From: CAYQEC01 sp964569015 | GTDB lineage: Bacteria > Actinomycetota > Acidimicrobiia > Spongiisociales > UBA5794 | DNA length: 23,451 bases | Reading direction: 5' to 3' | Assembly (NCBI GenBank): GCA_964569015.1 | Contig: CAZMSN010000033.1 | Coordinates: forward strand, 1-23,451 | In this document: piece after piece, positions 14,923 through 22,478 of the stretch | Layout: each line of letters begins with the position of its first letter | Position numbering within the stretch: position 1 is the stretch's first letter | Notes under the pieces: model-generated | What the model was told of the DNA's origin: nothing | The model's database searches: none | The model's input: only the letters and a program-made list of their open reading frames with translations | Translations under genes and position numbers: made by a program

Positions 14923-15869
14923 GCACGGGCTCAGCAAGGGATGGGATGCACGTTCACGGCAACTGGGCGACGGCCTCTTTCGATCTCGACCCCGTGGCGG
15001 CCCACACCGGCCCGTTCCCGCGTCGCGACCTGCTCCGAGCGTGGTGGGAGCACTGCCGGCCCGACGGCGCAACCCTGTTCCTGGCCGATAACGGGGACAC
15101 GCTGCTTCCCCTGTACCTCAATGCCGGGCGACTCGAGTTCCTCGGCGACGCCGATCTCACCGACTACCACAGCCCGCTCGGAGTGAACGTGCCTGCCACC
15201 GTGTCCAAGCTGGTCGGCGAGGTTCCGGACGGCACCACCTTCGCCTTCGACAGCCTTCCCCGCGAGGCCGCCGACATGATCGTCGCCGGCCTCGCAGACG
15301 CAGGCATCACCGCCGAGCCGGAGCAGCACGAGGCAGCCGCCGTGCTCGACCTCCCCGGCGAATTCGATCACTACCTCGACAGCCTCGACAAGAAACAACG
15401 CCACGAGATGCGGCGCAAGCGGCGACGTTTTGAAGCCGTCGTCGGGAATGCCCGCCTGCGGAGGGAATCGGGACGGGAGGCAGTGGCGACCTTCGCGGGG
15501 ATGCACCGCCGCTCCGAAGGGGACAAGGGCGACTTCATGACCACCGTCCGCGAAGGCTTCTTCGCCGCACTGCACCGGGACGCCGGCGCCGTCATCGACC
15601 TGCTCTGTGGCAGAGACGGCGCACCGGTGGCAGCGGCGTTCGGCTTCGAGGACGCGGGTGGGTACTACCTCTACAACTCGGCGTACGAGCCTGCGGCAGC
15701 CGCCGCTTCACCGGGGATCGTGTTGGTGGACTCGCTCATCGAGCACACCATCGAGCGCGGCAAGGGGCGCTTCGACTTCCTCAAGGGAAACGAGCCCTAC
15801 AAGCTCCGTCTCGGAGCGCGCCCTCGCCCGCTGTACCGCGTCGCCGGCATCTTCGGAAGCGGATCATGA
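14919..15869 (+). CDS. GNAT-fold acetyltransferase (CelD/BcsL-like, Acetyltransf_6)
   Basis: A 316-residue protein of the CelD-like acyltransferase group. It has an N-terminal half with HTGPFPRRDLLRAWWEHC and LPLYLNAGRLEFLGD, then SLDKKQRHEMRRKRRRFE. The C-terminal half holds GAPVAAAFGFEDAGGYYLYNSAYEP and GRFDFLKGNEPYKLRLGARPRPLYR, which is diagnostic. It should act in the cytoplasm on an amino or sugar group, but the acceptor is unknown. ATG 14919 overlaps the asparaginase stop as ATGA; ATG 14946 is an alternative. Its stop overlaps the mshA start as ATGA. The link to mshA could mean a role in thiol or envelope glycan chemistry, but it is not MshD by sequence. Confidence 0.85.
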   Translation: MSTGSARDGMHVHGNWATASFDLDPVAAHTGPFPRRDLLRAWWEHCRPDGATLFLADNGDTLLPLYLNAGRLEFLGDADLTDYHSPLGVNVPATVSKLVGEVPDGTTFAFDSLPREAADMIVAGLADAGITAEPEQHEAAAVLDLPGEFDHYLDSLDKKQRHEMRRKRRRFEAVVGNARLRRESGREAVATFAGMHRRSEGDKGDFMTTVREGFFAALHRDAGAVIDLLCGRDGAPVAAAFGFEDAGGYYLYNSAYEPAAAAASPGIVLVDSLIEHTIERGKGRFDFLKGNEPYKLRLGARPRPLYRVAGIFGSGS

Positions 15870-17101
15870 TCACGCAGGTTGCCTACCTGTCGCTCCACAC
15901 CTGCCCGGTGCAGCCACCGGGCGCCGGCGATGCCGGCGGCATGAACGTGTACATCAACGAGCTGGCGCAGACCATCGCCCGACGCGGCATCGCGGTGGTC
16001 GTCTTCACCCGATGCAACGGCGCCCACCCGATGGTGCTGGATGTCCGGCCCGGCTACCGGGTGGTCCACGTCACCGCCGGCCCGGCGGCGCCCGTCCCGA
16101 TGCACGACATGCCCGGCCTCGTCGGCGAGTTCGCCGAGGAGACCCTCGCCTGGATCGACGCCAGCGGCCTCTCGTTCGATCTGATCCACAGCCACTATTG
16201 GCTCTCCGGTTGGTCCGGGGTGATCCTCAAGGAGCGGCTCGGGATCCCCCTCGCCAACTCATTCCACACCCTGGGCAGGATCAAGGATCTCAACCGCCGT
16301 CCCGACGAGCCCGGAGCCGGCTGCATGCGCACCATGGCCGAGGAGGAAGTCATCGCCCGCTCCGACTGTGTCATCGCCTCGACCCCGTTCGAGTTCGACG
16401 ACCTGCTCGAGCACTACCACGCCAGCCCCGAGCGGCTCTGTACATCGATTCCCGGCATCGACCACGGTCTCTTCCGGCCCGATGATCGTGCTGCCGCCCG
16501 GATTCGGACCGGCATCGACCCTTCTCTTGGCGACGATCCCGTCGTGCTCTTCGTGGGCCGCATCCAAGTCCTCAAGGGCATCGACGTCGCCATTACCGCC
16601 TTCGCCGGGATTCCCGAAGAGGCCACCGCCCGCCCGCCCCACCTCGTGATCGTCGGCGGCCCGAGCGGCCCCGGCGGCGAGATGGAGCTCGCTCGGCTCC
16701 ACGAGCTCGCCGCCGCGCTCGGTGTTGCCGCAAGGGTGCACTTCCTCCCGCCGCAGCCCCACGATCAGCTCGCCTGCTTCTACCAAGCGGCCGACGTGCT
16801 CATCATGCCGTCTCGCACCGAATCGTTCGGGCTGGTGGCAGCCGAGGCACAAGCCTGCGGATTGCCCGTCGTCGCCGCCGCGGTCGGGGGGCTCCGCTTC
16901 GTCGTCGACGACGGCCGCTCCGGCTACCTGGTGGAGGGCCACGATCCCGCTGCCTACACCGATGCCGTCACCCGGGTGCTGTCTGATCACGGGCTCGCCA
17001 TGAAGCTGTCGCGCGGCGGCATCGACTTCGCCGAGCGGTTCTCGTGGTCGAAGACCGCCGACAACCTGGTCGAGCTGTACCACGGCATCACCGGAAAATG
17101 A
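15866..17101 (+). CDS. mshA: D-inositol-3-phosphate glycosyltransferase (mycothiol synthesis), MshA-like
   Basis: MshA transfers GlcNAc from UDP-GlcNAc to inositol-3-phosphate, the first step of mycothiol synthesis. The 411-residue GT4/GT-B protein opens with SLHTCPVQPPGAGDAGGMN (residues 9-27), matching the MshA pattern SLHTSP..QPG.GDAGGMNVY. It then has HSHYWLSG, FHTLGRIKD, the second-domain start FVGRIQVLKG, and the nucleotide-sugar motif PSRTESFGLVAAEAQACGLPVVAA (E-x7-E). One change is Cys13 in place of the usual Ser. No other msh genes are in the window. It ends the rsiG-asparaginase-acetyltransferase unit. Another GT4 role is possible but less likely. Confidence 0.82.
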   Translation: MITQVAYLSLHTCPVQPPGAGDAGGMNVYINELAQTIARRGIAVVVFTRCNGAHPMVLDVRPGYRVVHVTAGPAAPVPMHDMPGLVGEFAEETLAWIDASGLSFDLIHSHYWLSGWSGVILKERLGIPLANSFHTLGRIKDLNRRPDEPGAGCMRTMAEEEVIARSDCVIASTPFEFDDLLEHYHASPERLCTSIPGIDHGLFRPDDRAAARIRTGIDPSLGDDPVVLFVGRIQVLKGIDVAITAFAGIPEEATARPPHLVIVGGPSGPGGEMELARLHELAAALGVAARVHFLPPQPHDQLACFYQAADVLIMPSRTESFGLVAAEAQACGLPVVAAAVGGLRFVVDDGRSGYLVEGHDPAAYTDAVTRVLSDHGLAMKLSRGGIDFAERFSWSKTADNLVELYHGITGK

Positions 17102-17208
17102 CCGGGTCTCATCGCGGTCGTTTCGGCCCGGCTCGCCGAGGTCATCATCGTGCTCTCGAAACGGCCCGCGCCGGGAAGCCCGACACGCGAAAAAAAGCGG
17201 TGCGGGAC

Positions 17209-17264
17209 TTGTCGACACGTCGTTGTGCACAAGACCCTGTGGATTGCTGTGGATATGTGGAGAA
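17209..17264. promoter_or_regulatory. Cluster of five DnaA-box-like 9-mers
   Basis: Within 56 bases lie TTGTCGACA (17209-17217), TTGTGCACA (17223-17231, near-palindromic), and on the other strand CAATCCACA (17238-17246), ATATCCACA (17248-17256) and TTCTCCACA (17256-17264). These are within one or two bases of the DnaA box TT(A/G)TNCACA. An A7 run lies just upstream. No dnaA, dnaN or rpmH is nearby, so I do not call it oriC. It could be a DnaA-titrating or DnaA-regulated site. Confidence 0.45.
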
Positions 17265-17323
17265 CCCCGGATTGGGAACGTCAAGTGATGCCGGTTGACG
17301 CGACGATCAACAAATGCCGGACC

Positions 17324-17340
17324 GATTCTGGGCCAGAATC
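17324..17340. promoter_or_regulatory. Perfect dyad GATTCTGG-G-CCAGAATC
   Basis: Eight-base arms around a single base, ending 15 bases before the -35 of the foldback RNA promoter. Its placement suits an activator site; as RNA the loop would be too short for a simple hairpin. I know no named regulator with this site. Confidence 0.4.
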
Positions 17341-17355
17341 CGGAATCTGACAGGC

Positions 17356-17384
17356 TTGAATCGTCCGCCCCGTGTTCGTAAGGT
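17356..17384 (+). promoter_or_regulatory. Sigma-A-like promoter for the foldback RNA candidate
   Basis: TTGAAT (17356-17361), a 17-base spacer and TAAGGT (17379-17384) match a housekeeping promoter well. The predicted start, near 17391, coincides with the 5' base of the long stem that follows. Confidence 0.5.
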
Positions 17385-17390
17385 CGGATG

Positions 17391-17470
17391 GCGAAGCCCA
17401 AGGGGCTCGAGCACCCAGACCTCGTTCGGGGAAGTGCGGGGAACGGATGCGGGGGTTCCTTGGGCTTTGC
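17391..17470 (+). ncRNA. Candidate structured small RNA (~80 nt, 5' and 3' ends paired)
   Basis: GCGAAGCCCAAGG (17391-17403) pairs with CCTTGGGCTTTGC (17458-17470) over 13 base pairs, with one G-U. Inside, GCAC (17411-17414) pairs with GTGC (17434-17437) around a small hairpin (CCTC, loop GTTC, GGGG at 17420-17431). A purine-rich single-stranded stretch (17438-17457) follows. A promoter sits directly upstream, and TCTCTTT follows the closing stem. I do not recognise it as a tRNA, SRP RNA, 6S or any riboswitch I can recall. The closing stem also forms on the opposite strand, so orientation rests on the promoter. A regulatory leader is unlikely, since the next gene faces the other way. Confidence 0.45.
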
Positions 17471-17527
17471 TCTCTTTGGCGCCGAACGGTGGCCTCCCGT
17501 AACGGATTGCAGCCCACTGCACGGCCC

Positions 17528-18418
17528 TCAGAACCCGAAGATCAGATCGTTCAGCCTGATCCGGGTCGTCTCATAGGTGTCGAGGTTGATCTGGAGCGAA
17601 CCGAGACGCAGGCCTTTCATCCGCTCTCCGAAGTGGGTGGCGATACGAACGACTCCCTCGTCATACTCGAGAGCGCCAAGTCCCAGACACCGGCCATCAC
17701 CGTCCTGGACCCCGACGAGCATGCCGGCAAGGCGCGACACGTCGAAGGCCTCGGGAAGGGTGGGCGCGAAGACGGAGGTGTGCACTCGCCAGCGCGGCAG
17801 CGGCGGTTCCAGTGCCCGCCGAAACGACTCGATGCGGCGGGCACGCCGGTCCACCGGGCTGGCAGGAATGAGATCCGGAGGGGGAGCCGCCTTGGCGATA
17901 CGGGCCGACAAGAACCGCCTCAGCATGCCAACGATCGGCTCCATCTCCTCACCACGCTGCATCACGATGACCAGCGTCGGGGCACACACCTCCATGAGGT
18001 GGTACTTGAGGGTCTGGCCCAGCACGCCGGAGACAACACTGGAGGTGTCGAGGACGATGAAATCCGCCTCCTGGCGAGCGATGTCGACGAGGGCCGCCGT
18101 TGACACCACGTGGGGCAGCACAACACTCTGGGGTTGAGTCGATCCGACGAAACGCAACTCGTCGGCCTCGATCAGGTTCTCCAGGTCGTCGATGGATCGG
18201 ACCCACCGGAGCCCGACACAGGCGGGAGGGCCCACCGTGGAGACGCCGATGTCGGCGTCGATGAAAGCGGTGCTGAGGCCGGCGCCGAGAGCGCCGTCGA
18301 GGAGGTATCGGGACATGGTGGTCTTCCCGGTGTCGCTCTCTCCGATCACCATGATGACGCCACGCTCGCCCAGAACGCGATCGCGCAATGACGCGTAATG
18401 CTCGGCCGGCTCCTCCAA
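17528..18418 (-). CDS. Clp1/Grc3-type polynucleotide 5'-hydroxyl kinase
   Basis: This family phosphorylates 5'-OH ends of RNA or DNA with ATP or GTP; eukaryotic and archaeal Clp1 and Grc3 act in RNA processing. The 296-residue product has the P-loop GESDTGKTT near the N-terminus (K32), then FIDADIGVSTVGPPACVGL, the typical DxDxGQxxxGPP-like motif. VLDTSSVVSG follows mid-protein, with a C-terminal beta-rich part. In the GPP motif the usual Gln of DxGQ is Val. TTG 18418 is chosen because GGAGG lies 7 bases upstream; TTG 18421 is the alternative. It points toward the foldback RNA candidate. The role in bacteria is not known. Confidence 0.8.
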   Translation of the reverse strand: MEEPAEHYASLRDRVLGERGVIMVIGESDTGKTTMSRYLLDGALGAGLSTAFIDADIGVSTVGPPACVGLRWVRSIDDLENLIEADELRFVGSTQPQSVVLPHVVSTAALVDIARQEADFIVLDTSSVVSGVLGQTLKYHLMEVCAPTLVIVMQRGEEMEPIVGMLRRFLSARIAKAAPPPDLIPASPVDRRARRIESFRRALEPPLPRWRVHTSVFAPTLPEAFDVSRLAGMLVGVQDGDGRCLGLGALEYDEGVVRIATHFGERMKGLRLGSLQINLDTYETTRIRLNDLIFGF

Positions 18419-18655
18419 CAACCCTCCTCCGATGTCCTCTCGGCGATTCTATGCTGCCGCCGCCGCCACGCCGCCGACGTCTCAGCGGACACGGGATCGG
18501 CGGCCGGGCGATCCCATCGATTCCACCGCGCGACCCAACCGGGGTGACGGTGCCGGCGCCGATCCGGCAGAGGAGCGTCCGACACCCCGCCGGCCGAGGG
18601 GTGAGATGATCTCGATGCAGCGAATCAGCGGCGTCGCCCGCGAGAATGCGGCCCC

Positions 18656-20095
18656 ATGACCGGCCGCTCGCGTCCGAGCTGGTGGGGACAGCGCCTCCAC
18701 GTGGTGGTGACCATCGTGGTGTTCGTCACGCTCGCCTCGCTCGACAACGCCGCCATCGCTGCCATCCCGCAGATGGTGCTGCCGATCACCGAGGCCCTCC
18801 ACACCTCGGAGACGGCCATCGGGGTCATGACTGCCACGGTCATCCTCCTGGCCGCGCTGACCGCAGTCGGGTGGGGCTACTGGGGAGACCGCTCCAATCG
18901 CAAGCGGCTGCTCTTCGCCGGGACTCTGGTGTGGGCGCTCGGCTCCTACCTCAGCGCCGGAGCGGAGAGCTACCGCGAGCTGTTCCAGTGGCAGATCCTC
19001 ACCGCGATCGGGCTCGGCGCCATCGCATCGGTCGGCTTCTCGGTGATCAGCGACTTCGTTTCCCCACGCCGCCGCGGACTGGCGATGAGCTTCTGGGGCC
19101 TCGCCGAGGGCCTGGGCACGCTCGGTGGAGGCCTCCTCGCCAGCCAGATCGGAGCCGAGGACTTCGGCGCCCCGCTTCGACTCATCGCCCTGCTCGGCAC
19201 CGCCTTTGCCGTCCTCTACCTGTTCACCTTCGACGCCCCACGGGGTTTCCGGGAGCCGGCCCTGCGGGCCATGCACGAGGCGGGCGATCCCTACGAGCAC
19301 CGGATCGATGTCGGGCAGCTCCCCGATCTCTTCAAGCGGCGCACCAACGTCTGGCTGATCGCCCAGGGACTGAGCGCCCAGTTCGCTTACGGCTCACTCA
19401 TCTGGGTGCCGCTGCTGTACCAGGAGAAGATCGTGGCACTCGGCTATGACATCGAGACCGCCACCAAGGTGGGTGGCCTCATGGCTGCCATCCTCCGGCT
19501 CGGCGGTCTCTTCTCAATTCTCGCCGGAGTGATCGGCGACCGGATGCAGCGCCGCACCCTGAGCGGGCGCGCCATCGTGAGCACGGTCGGCATCCTGGGC
19601 GCCGTTCCCTTCTTCCTGGTGTTCTTCTTCATCCCCCTCCGCGGCCTCGAGGTCACCAACGGGGCCAGCACCGCCACCCTGGTACCCGAGGTCCTCCGCG
19701 CCCTGGTCACGAATCCCTGGGTGGCAGCTGCCTTCTTCACCTCGTTGACCGCGCTGGCTCTCACCTCCGCCGATTCGCCCAACTGGTTCGCGCTAGTCTC
19801 CGATGTCAACCTCCCCGAGCACCGGGGAACCGTCTTCGGCCTCGGCCACTTCGCCAGTGGGCTGGGACGTTCGGCGGGCAATGTCCTGACGGCGGCTGCC
19901 GCCGGCGGGTTCACCCGGGCTTTCCCCCCGCCGCTCAACTGGGCGGTCGGCCTTGCGATGTTTCAGGTGTTCTTCCTCCCCACCGGCTACTGCTACGCCA
20001 GGGCGGCTCAGACGTCTCCGGGGGACATCCGGCAGGTCGAAGCGACCCTTCGCAACCGGGTCGCTCGATCGCCACGCGGGAAACCCTCGCAGTAG
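18656..20095 (+). CDS. Major facilitator superfamily transporter
   Basis: A 479-residue inner-membrane protein with about twelve membrane segments and the MFS loop-2/3 motif G-x-x-x-D-R, here YWGDRSNRKRLL (about residues 74-85). The second-half counterpart is GVIGDRMQRRTL. SLDNAAIAAIPQMVLPIT in helix 1 and GFSVISDFVSPRRRGLAM in helices 4-5 resemble spinster-like or sugar-phosphate antiporter groups. The substrate is unknown. ATG 18656 has no ribosome site, but GAGAAT (18642-18647) could be a -10 for a nearly leaderless mRNA. The 237-base divergent gap to the kinase gene holds a small dyad GAGAT-G-ATCTC (18603-18613) and little else. Confidence 0.9.
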   Translation: MTGRSRPSWWGQRLHVVVTIVVFVTLASLDNAAIAAIPQMVLPITEALHTSETAIGVMTATVILLAALTAVGWGYWGDRSNRKRLLFAGTLVWALGSYLSAGAESYRELFQWQILTAIGLGAIASVGFSVISDFVSPRRRGLAMSFWGLAEGLGTLGGGLLASQIGAEDFGAPLRLIALLGTAFAVLYLFTFDAPRGFREPALRAMHEAGDPYEHRIDVGQLPDLFKRRTNVWLIAQGLSAQFAYGSLIWVPLLYQEKIVALGYDIETATKVGGLMAAILRLGGLFSILAGVIGDRMQRRTLSGRAIVSTVGILGAVPFFLVFFFIPLRGLEVTNGASTATLVPEVLRALVTNPWVAAAFFTSLTALALTSADSPNWFALVSDVNLPEHRGTVFGLGHFASGLGRSAGNVLTAAAAGGFTRAFPPPLNWAVGLAMFQVFFLPTGYCYARAAQTSPGDIRQVEATLRNRVARSPRGKPSQ

Positions 20096-20098
20096 AAT
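20093..20098 (+). promoter_or_regulatory. -10 element (TAGAAT) overlapping the transporter stop
   Basis: TAGAAT matches the -10 consensus at five of six bases and lies 36 bases before the next start. No good -35 is present. It could give the two envelope genes their own transcript. Confidence 0.3.
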
Positions 20099-20134
20099 GT
20101 CGACCGACGCGCAGCCGAGTGGGAAGGGGTTCTG

Positions 20135-20710
20135 ATGGTACGAAGACTCGTGTTCCTCGTCTTCGCCGCCGGCATGCTGCTGGCAGCGGTCCCATCCATC
20201 GCCGGAGCCGGCGTGGAACCCGAGGGGGCGTGCTGGGGCACTGCCACCATCAAGGGGGTGACGTACACGCCGGCCAACGACACTCCGTCGAACGCGATTC
20301 CGCTCCCCGACGAGGACGGCATCCTGATCGACTACGAGGGGACGGTGGATTTCGAGAACACGCACCACAGCGGCGAGATCGGCGTGAGGATCGCCGGCTT
20401 CGACATCGCCATTGCCGACTGGGGTGATGCAAACACCGCCGACGACCGTGGTGCCTCGGGCACCTACGAGCTCGACGACGCCTTCGAGAAGATCGAGGAT
20501 GTCGTGCCGTTCGGCAGAGTGCCGGGGATCTGGATCGTGAGTGGCTCGCACACCGCCTCAGGCGGGGAGTGCTCGGGCTTCGCCATGATCAAGATCGAAG
20601 GCAATCCGCTGTCGCATCCGGTCGGATGGGTCGCCCTCGGCGGCCTGGTCCTGACCGGGGCAGGGCTCGCCTTCGCGGCGTTCGCCCGGCCGGGCGTGGG
20701 GAGGCCATGA
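20135..20710 (+). CDS. Unknown secreted protein with C-terminal membrane anchor
   Basis: A 191-residue protein with a signal peptide (residues 1-25, cleavage after IAGA) and an acidic extracellular part. A C-terminal hydrophobic segment follows (about 163-183, VGWVALGGLVLTGAGLAFAAFA) with a short tail. The outside part has two Cys (ACWGTATI near residue 33 and GECSGF near 149), which could form one disulfide, and a beta-rich look. GGAAGGGG lies 5 bases before ATG. The stop overlaps the next gene's start as ATGA, so the two are a coupled pair. I recognise no family and propose no function beyond an anchored surface protein. Confidence 0.8.
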   Translation: MVRRLVFLVFAAGMLLAAVPSIAGAGVEPEGACWGTATIKGVTYTPANDTPSNAIPLPDEDGILIDYEGTVDFENTHHSGEIGVRIAGFDIAIADWGDANTADDRGASGTYELDDAFEKIEDVVPFGRVPGIWIVSGSHTASGGECSGFAMIKIEGNPLSHPVGWVALGGLVLTGAGLAFAAFARPGVGRP

Positions 20711-21030
20711 TGAGGGGACGACCGATCCTGGGTGCCGTCGCCGGGCTGTTCTTCGGACTCTTCCTGTCCCTGACGCTGATGCTGTGGGGCGTCTGGCCAC
20801 TCGACAGAATGAGCCTGATCGGGCTGCCCGTCCTGTTCATGATCGTGGGCTTGGTACTCGCTTTCTTGGCGCCGCTGGGCCGCAAGAAGGCCGGTGGAGC
20901 CGCTGCGACCGCAGAAGAGGTCACGGGAGCCGCTGCGACGGCAGAAGAGGTCACGGGAGCCGTCGAAACCAAAGAAGAGGTCGAGAAGGCCGTCGACGTT
21001 GAGAAAGAGATCGAGGAAGCCACCGAGTAG
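20707..21030 (+). CDS. Small two-helix membrane protein with 10-residue acidic repeats
   Basis: A 107-residue protein with two membrane segments (about residues 7-28 and 37-58), an RKK stop signal, and a cytoplasmic tail. The tail is made of four 10-residue repeats: AAATAEEVTG twice, then AVETKEEVEK and AVDVEKEIEE, ending ATE. The repeats would form an acidic, amphipathic helix or coiled coil. Two start codons (20707, 20710) lie after GGGGAGG. It is coupled to the secreted protein gene upstream. The end of the gene sits in a 55-base sequence that is repeated across an N run, but the stop at 21028-21030 is inside the first copy. The function is unknown. Confidence 0.75.
   Translation: MMRGRPILGAVAGLFFGLFLSLTLMLWGVWPLDRMSLIGLPVLFMIVGLVLAFLAPLGRKKAGGAAATAEEVTGAAATAEEVTGAVETKEEVEKAVDVEKEIEEATE
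20899..21018 (+). repeat. Four tandem 30-base repeats in a coding tail
   Basis: Units start at 20899, 20929, 20959 and 20989. The first two differ at one base; the third and fourth are diverged. They encode the 10-residue repeats of the membrane protein tail. The near-identity of units 1 and 2 suggests recent slippage or unequal crossing-over. Confidence 0.9.
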
Positions 21031-21044
21031 CGATCTCGTTCCTC

Positions 21045-21144
21045 NNNNNNNNNNNNNNNNNNNNNNNNNNNNNNNNNNNNNNNNNNNNNNNNNNNNNNNN
21101 NNNNNNNNNNNNNNNNNNNNNNNNNNNNNNNNNNNNNNNNNNNN
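21045..21144. other. 100-base N run, probably an artificial scaffold gap
   Basis: Exactly 100 N, flanked by the same 55 bases (20990-21044 and 21145-21199), as in the nuoB gap. Merging removes 155 bases. The remaining gap between the two convergent genes is short and holds a palindrome CGGCGCGCCG (21229-21238). The break may reflect strain variation in the repeat region. Confidence 0.9.
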
Positions 21145-21250
21145 CCGTCGACGTTGAGAAAGAGATCGAGGAAGCCACCGAGTAGCGATCTCGTTCCTCG
21201 ACGGCGCCACGAGAGGTGACGTTGTCGTCGGCGCGCCGCCGGGGAGTTGA

Positions 21251-22195
21251 TCAGATGCCGGTGCGAACGCGGTGACGCGCCCACAAGGCGGCGCCCGTCA
21301 CCAGGGCGATCCCGACGACGAACAACGCCACCAGGGCCGCGGCGGCGTCGCCGAAGAAGTGGAACACGGTCTGGGGCACGAAGAGGAAGATGCCGACCGC
21401 GCCCAGTGCGAGAGCGCTCTTGCGGTCGTCGATCAAGCCGATGGCGGCCAGCGCCGTCGCGGTGACGAGGCCCAAGGTCAAGCCGATCGCTTCCAGATCA
21501 GACCCTGCCACGAGCTGCGCCCCGAACAGTGACATGGCCGCGCCAACTGCGATTCCCGTTTCTCCTGGAGGAAGCGCGCTGAGCCGAGCGGCCAGAAGCC
21601 ACATCACGCCGAGCGCCCAGTAGGTGAAACCGGCCGCTTCCTGTGAGTCCAGGTCACTGACCGTGATGATCCCTGCCACCAGCAACGCCACGCTCGCGAA
21701 GACGACGAGGTGCTGGAGCACACCACGGTGCATCGCATACAGCGCCGCTCCGTAGACCACGGCAACCGCGCCGGTCGCTATCGTCGTCACTTCTTCGGAC
21801 CACTCGACGAGATCGCAAGCGGTGATCCAGGCCGCCGCCGCCAACGCGGCAACCGAGCAGGTCCACAGCACCGCGGCGAGTCGATCGGCCGCCGGTTCCA
21901 CAGACGCCCTGATGAGCCATCCGCCCCCGAAGAGCACGGCCGCCGTCAGGAGAAAGAGCCCTGCCTGAGCCCACGGCTCCATGTCGGCCCACACATCGGC
22001 CGTCAGGATGGCGACCGCCCAGAACGCGAGGGCGGCCCCCACGTAGCCGAGGACCTCGGTGACGATCGGGATCCGACCCGTCTTCGGCTCCGCCGAACGC
22101 CCTGTGGCCTCGGCGACGCGGATCGCCTCCGCCTGCTCGGGGGTGATCAGTCCCGCGGCCGTCCACGAATCGAGACTTGATTCGAGATCACGCAT
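21251..22195 (-). CDS. DUF2157 family membrane protein
   Basis: A 314-residue protein. The cytoplasmic N-terminal domain of about 45 residues (LDSWTAAGLITPEQAEAIRVAE) is typical of DUF2157 and is followed by about nine to ten membrane segments. It begins VLGYVGAALAFWAV and ends at a basic tail. The function of the family is unknown. ATG 22195 is chosen because GGGAGGA lies 7 bases before it; the frame extends upstream to 22381, but the translation there is not protein-like. It is transcribed away from nrdJ and converges with the repeat-tail membrane protein gene. Confidence 0.85.
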   Translation of the reverse strand: MRDLESSLDSWTAAGLITPEQAEAIRVAEATGRSAEPKTGRIPIVTEVLGYVGAALAFWAVAILTADVWADMEPWAQAGLFLLTAAVLFGGGWLIRASVEPAADRLAAVLWTCSVAALAAAAWITACDLVEWSEEVTTIATGAVAVVYGAALYAMHRGVLQHLVVFASVALLVAGIITVSDLDSQEAAGFTYWALGVMWLLAARLSALPPGETGIAVGAAMSLFGAQLVAGSDLEAIGLTLGLVTATALAAIGLIDDRKSALALGAVGIFLFVPQTVFHFFGDAAAALVALFVVGIALVTGAALWARHRVRTGI

Positions 22196-22478
22196 GAGCG
22201 ATTCCTCCCGCTGAGCACTCCGGGATCTTCCGATCACGGTACCAGCGTCCCGACCTCCGGATTGGCATCGCTCGTTCCCCTTTGCTGAGAGGGCGACCGG
22301 CCAGGAGCCACCGCAGGCGGCGTTCGAGCCGAGGGGGTACAACGGCGCGATCGCGAAAACGCGATCCCCCTCGCGAAACAAAACCAGCGGGAGCGCTTGC
22401 CCTGGAACCGCTTCCGGCGTTAGAAAGCTCCTGTCTTCCCCGTCATTGCATTGCAGTGGCTACGCGCTTTGAATTCCC
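22196..22478. other. Upstream half of the divergent DUF2157-nrdJ region
   Basis: 283 bases up to the nrdJ promoter (439 in all between the genes). Besides the hairpin below I see an extended -10 candidate TGGTACCGT on the minus strand near 22243, which could serve the DUF2157 gene. I also see GGGAGCGCTTGCC (22391-22403), a loose match to LacI-family operators. No RNA gene is visible. Confidence 0.4.
22349..22366. terminator. Perfect inverted repeat GATCGCG-AAAA-CGCGATC
   Basis: Seven-base arms with a 4-base loop, well upstream of nrdJ and outside both genes. No T-tract follows. It could be an operator, an insulating hairpin or chance; terminator is only a tentative type. Confidence 0.25.

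Larger units (their letters stand above)
17102..17527. other. Structured intergenic region after mshA
   Basis: A 426-base gap between mshA and the convergent kinase gene. It holds a weak foldback (CGTTTCG 17119-17125 with CGAAACG 17157-17163), an A7 run near 17190, a DnaA-box-like cluster, a 17-base dyad, a promoter and a foldback RNA candidate (listed separately). Frames through it look like non-coding sequence. Confidence 0.6.

Noticed and set aside
17281..17517. 78-residue minus-strand ORF over the foldback RNA
   Set aside because: No ribosome site, it covers the promoter and dyad, and its composition is unlike real proteins here.
17102..17527. Chromosomal origin oriC
   Set aside because: DnaA-box-like sites are present, but no dnaA, dnaN, rpmH or gyr gene is nearby.
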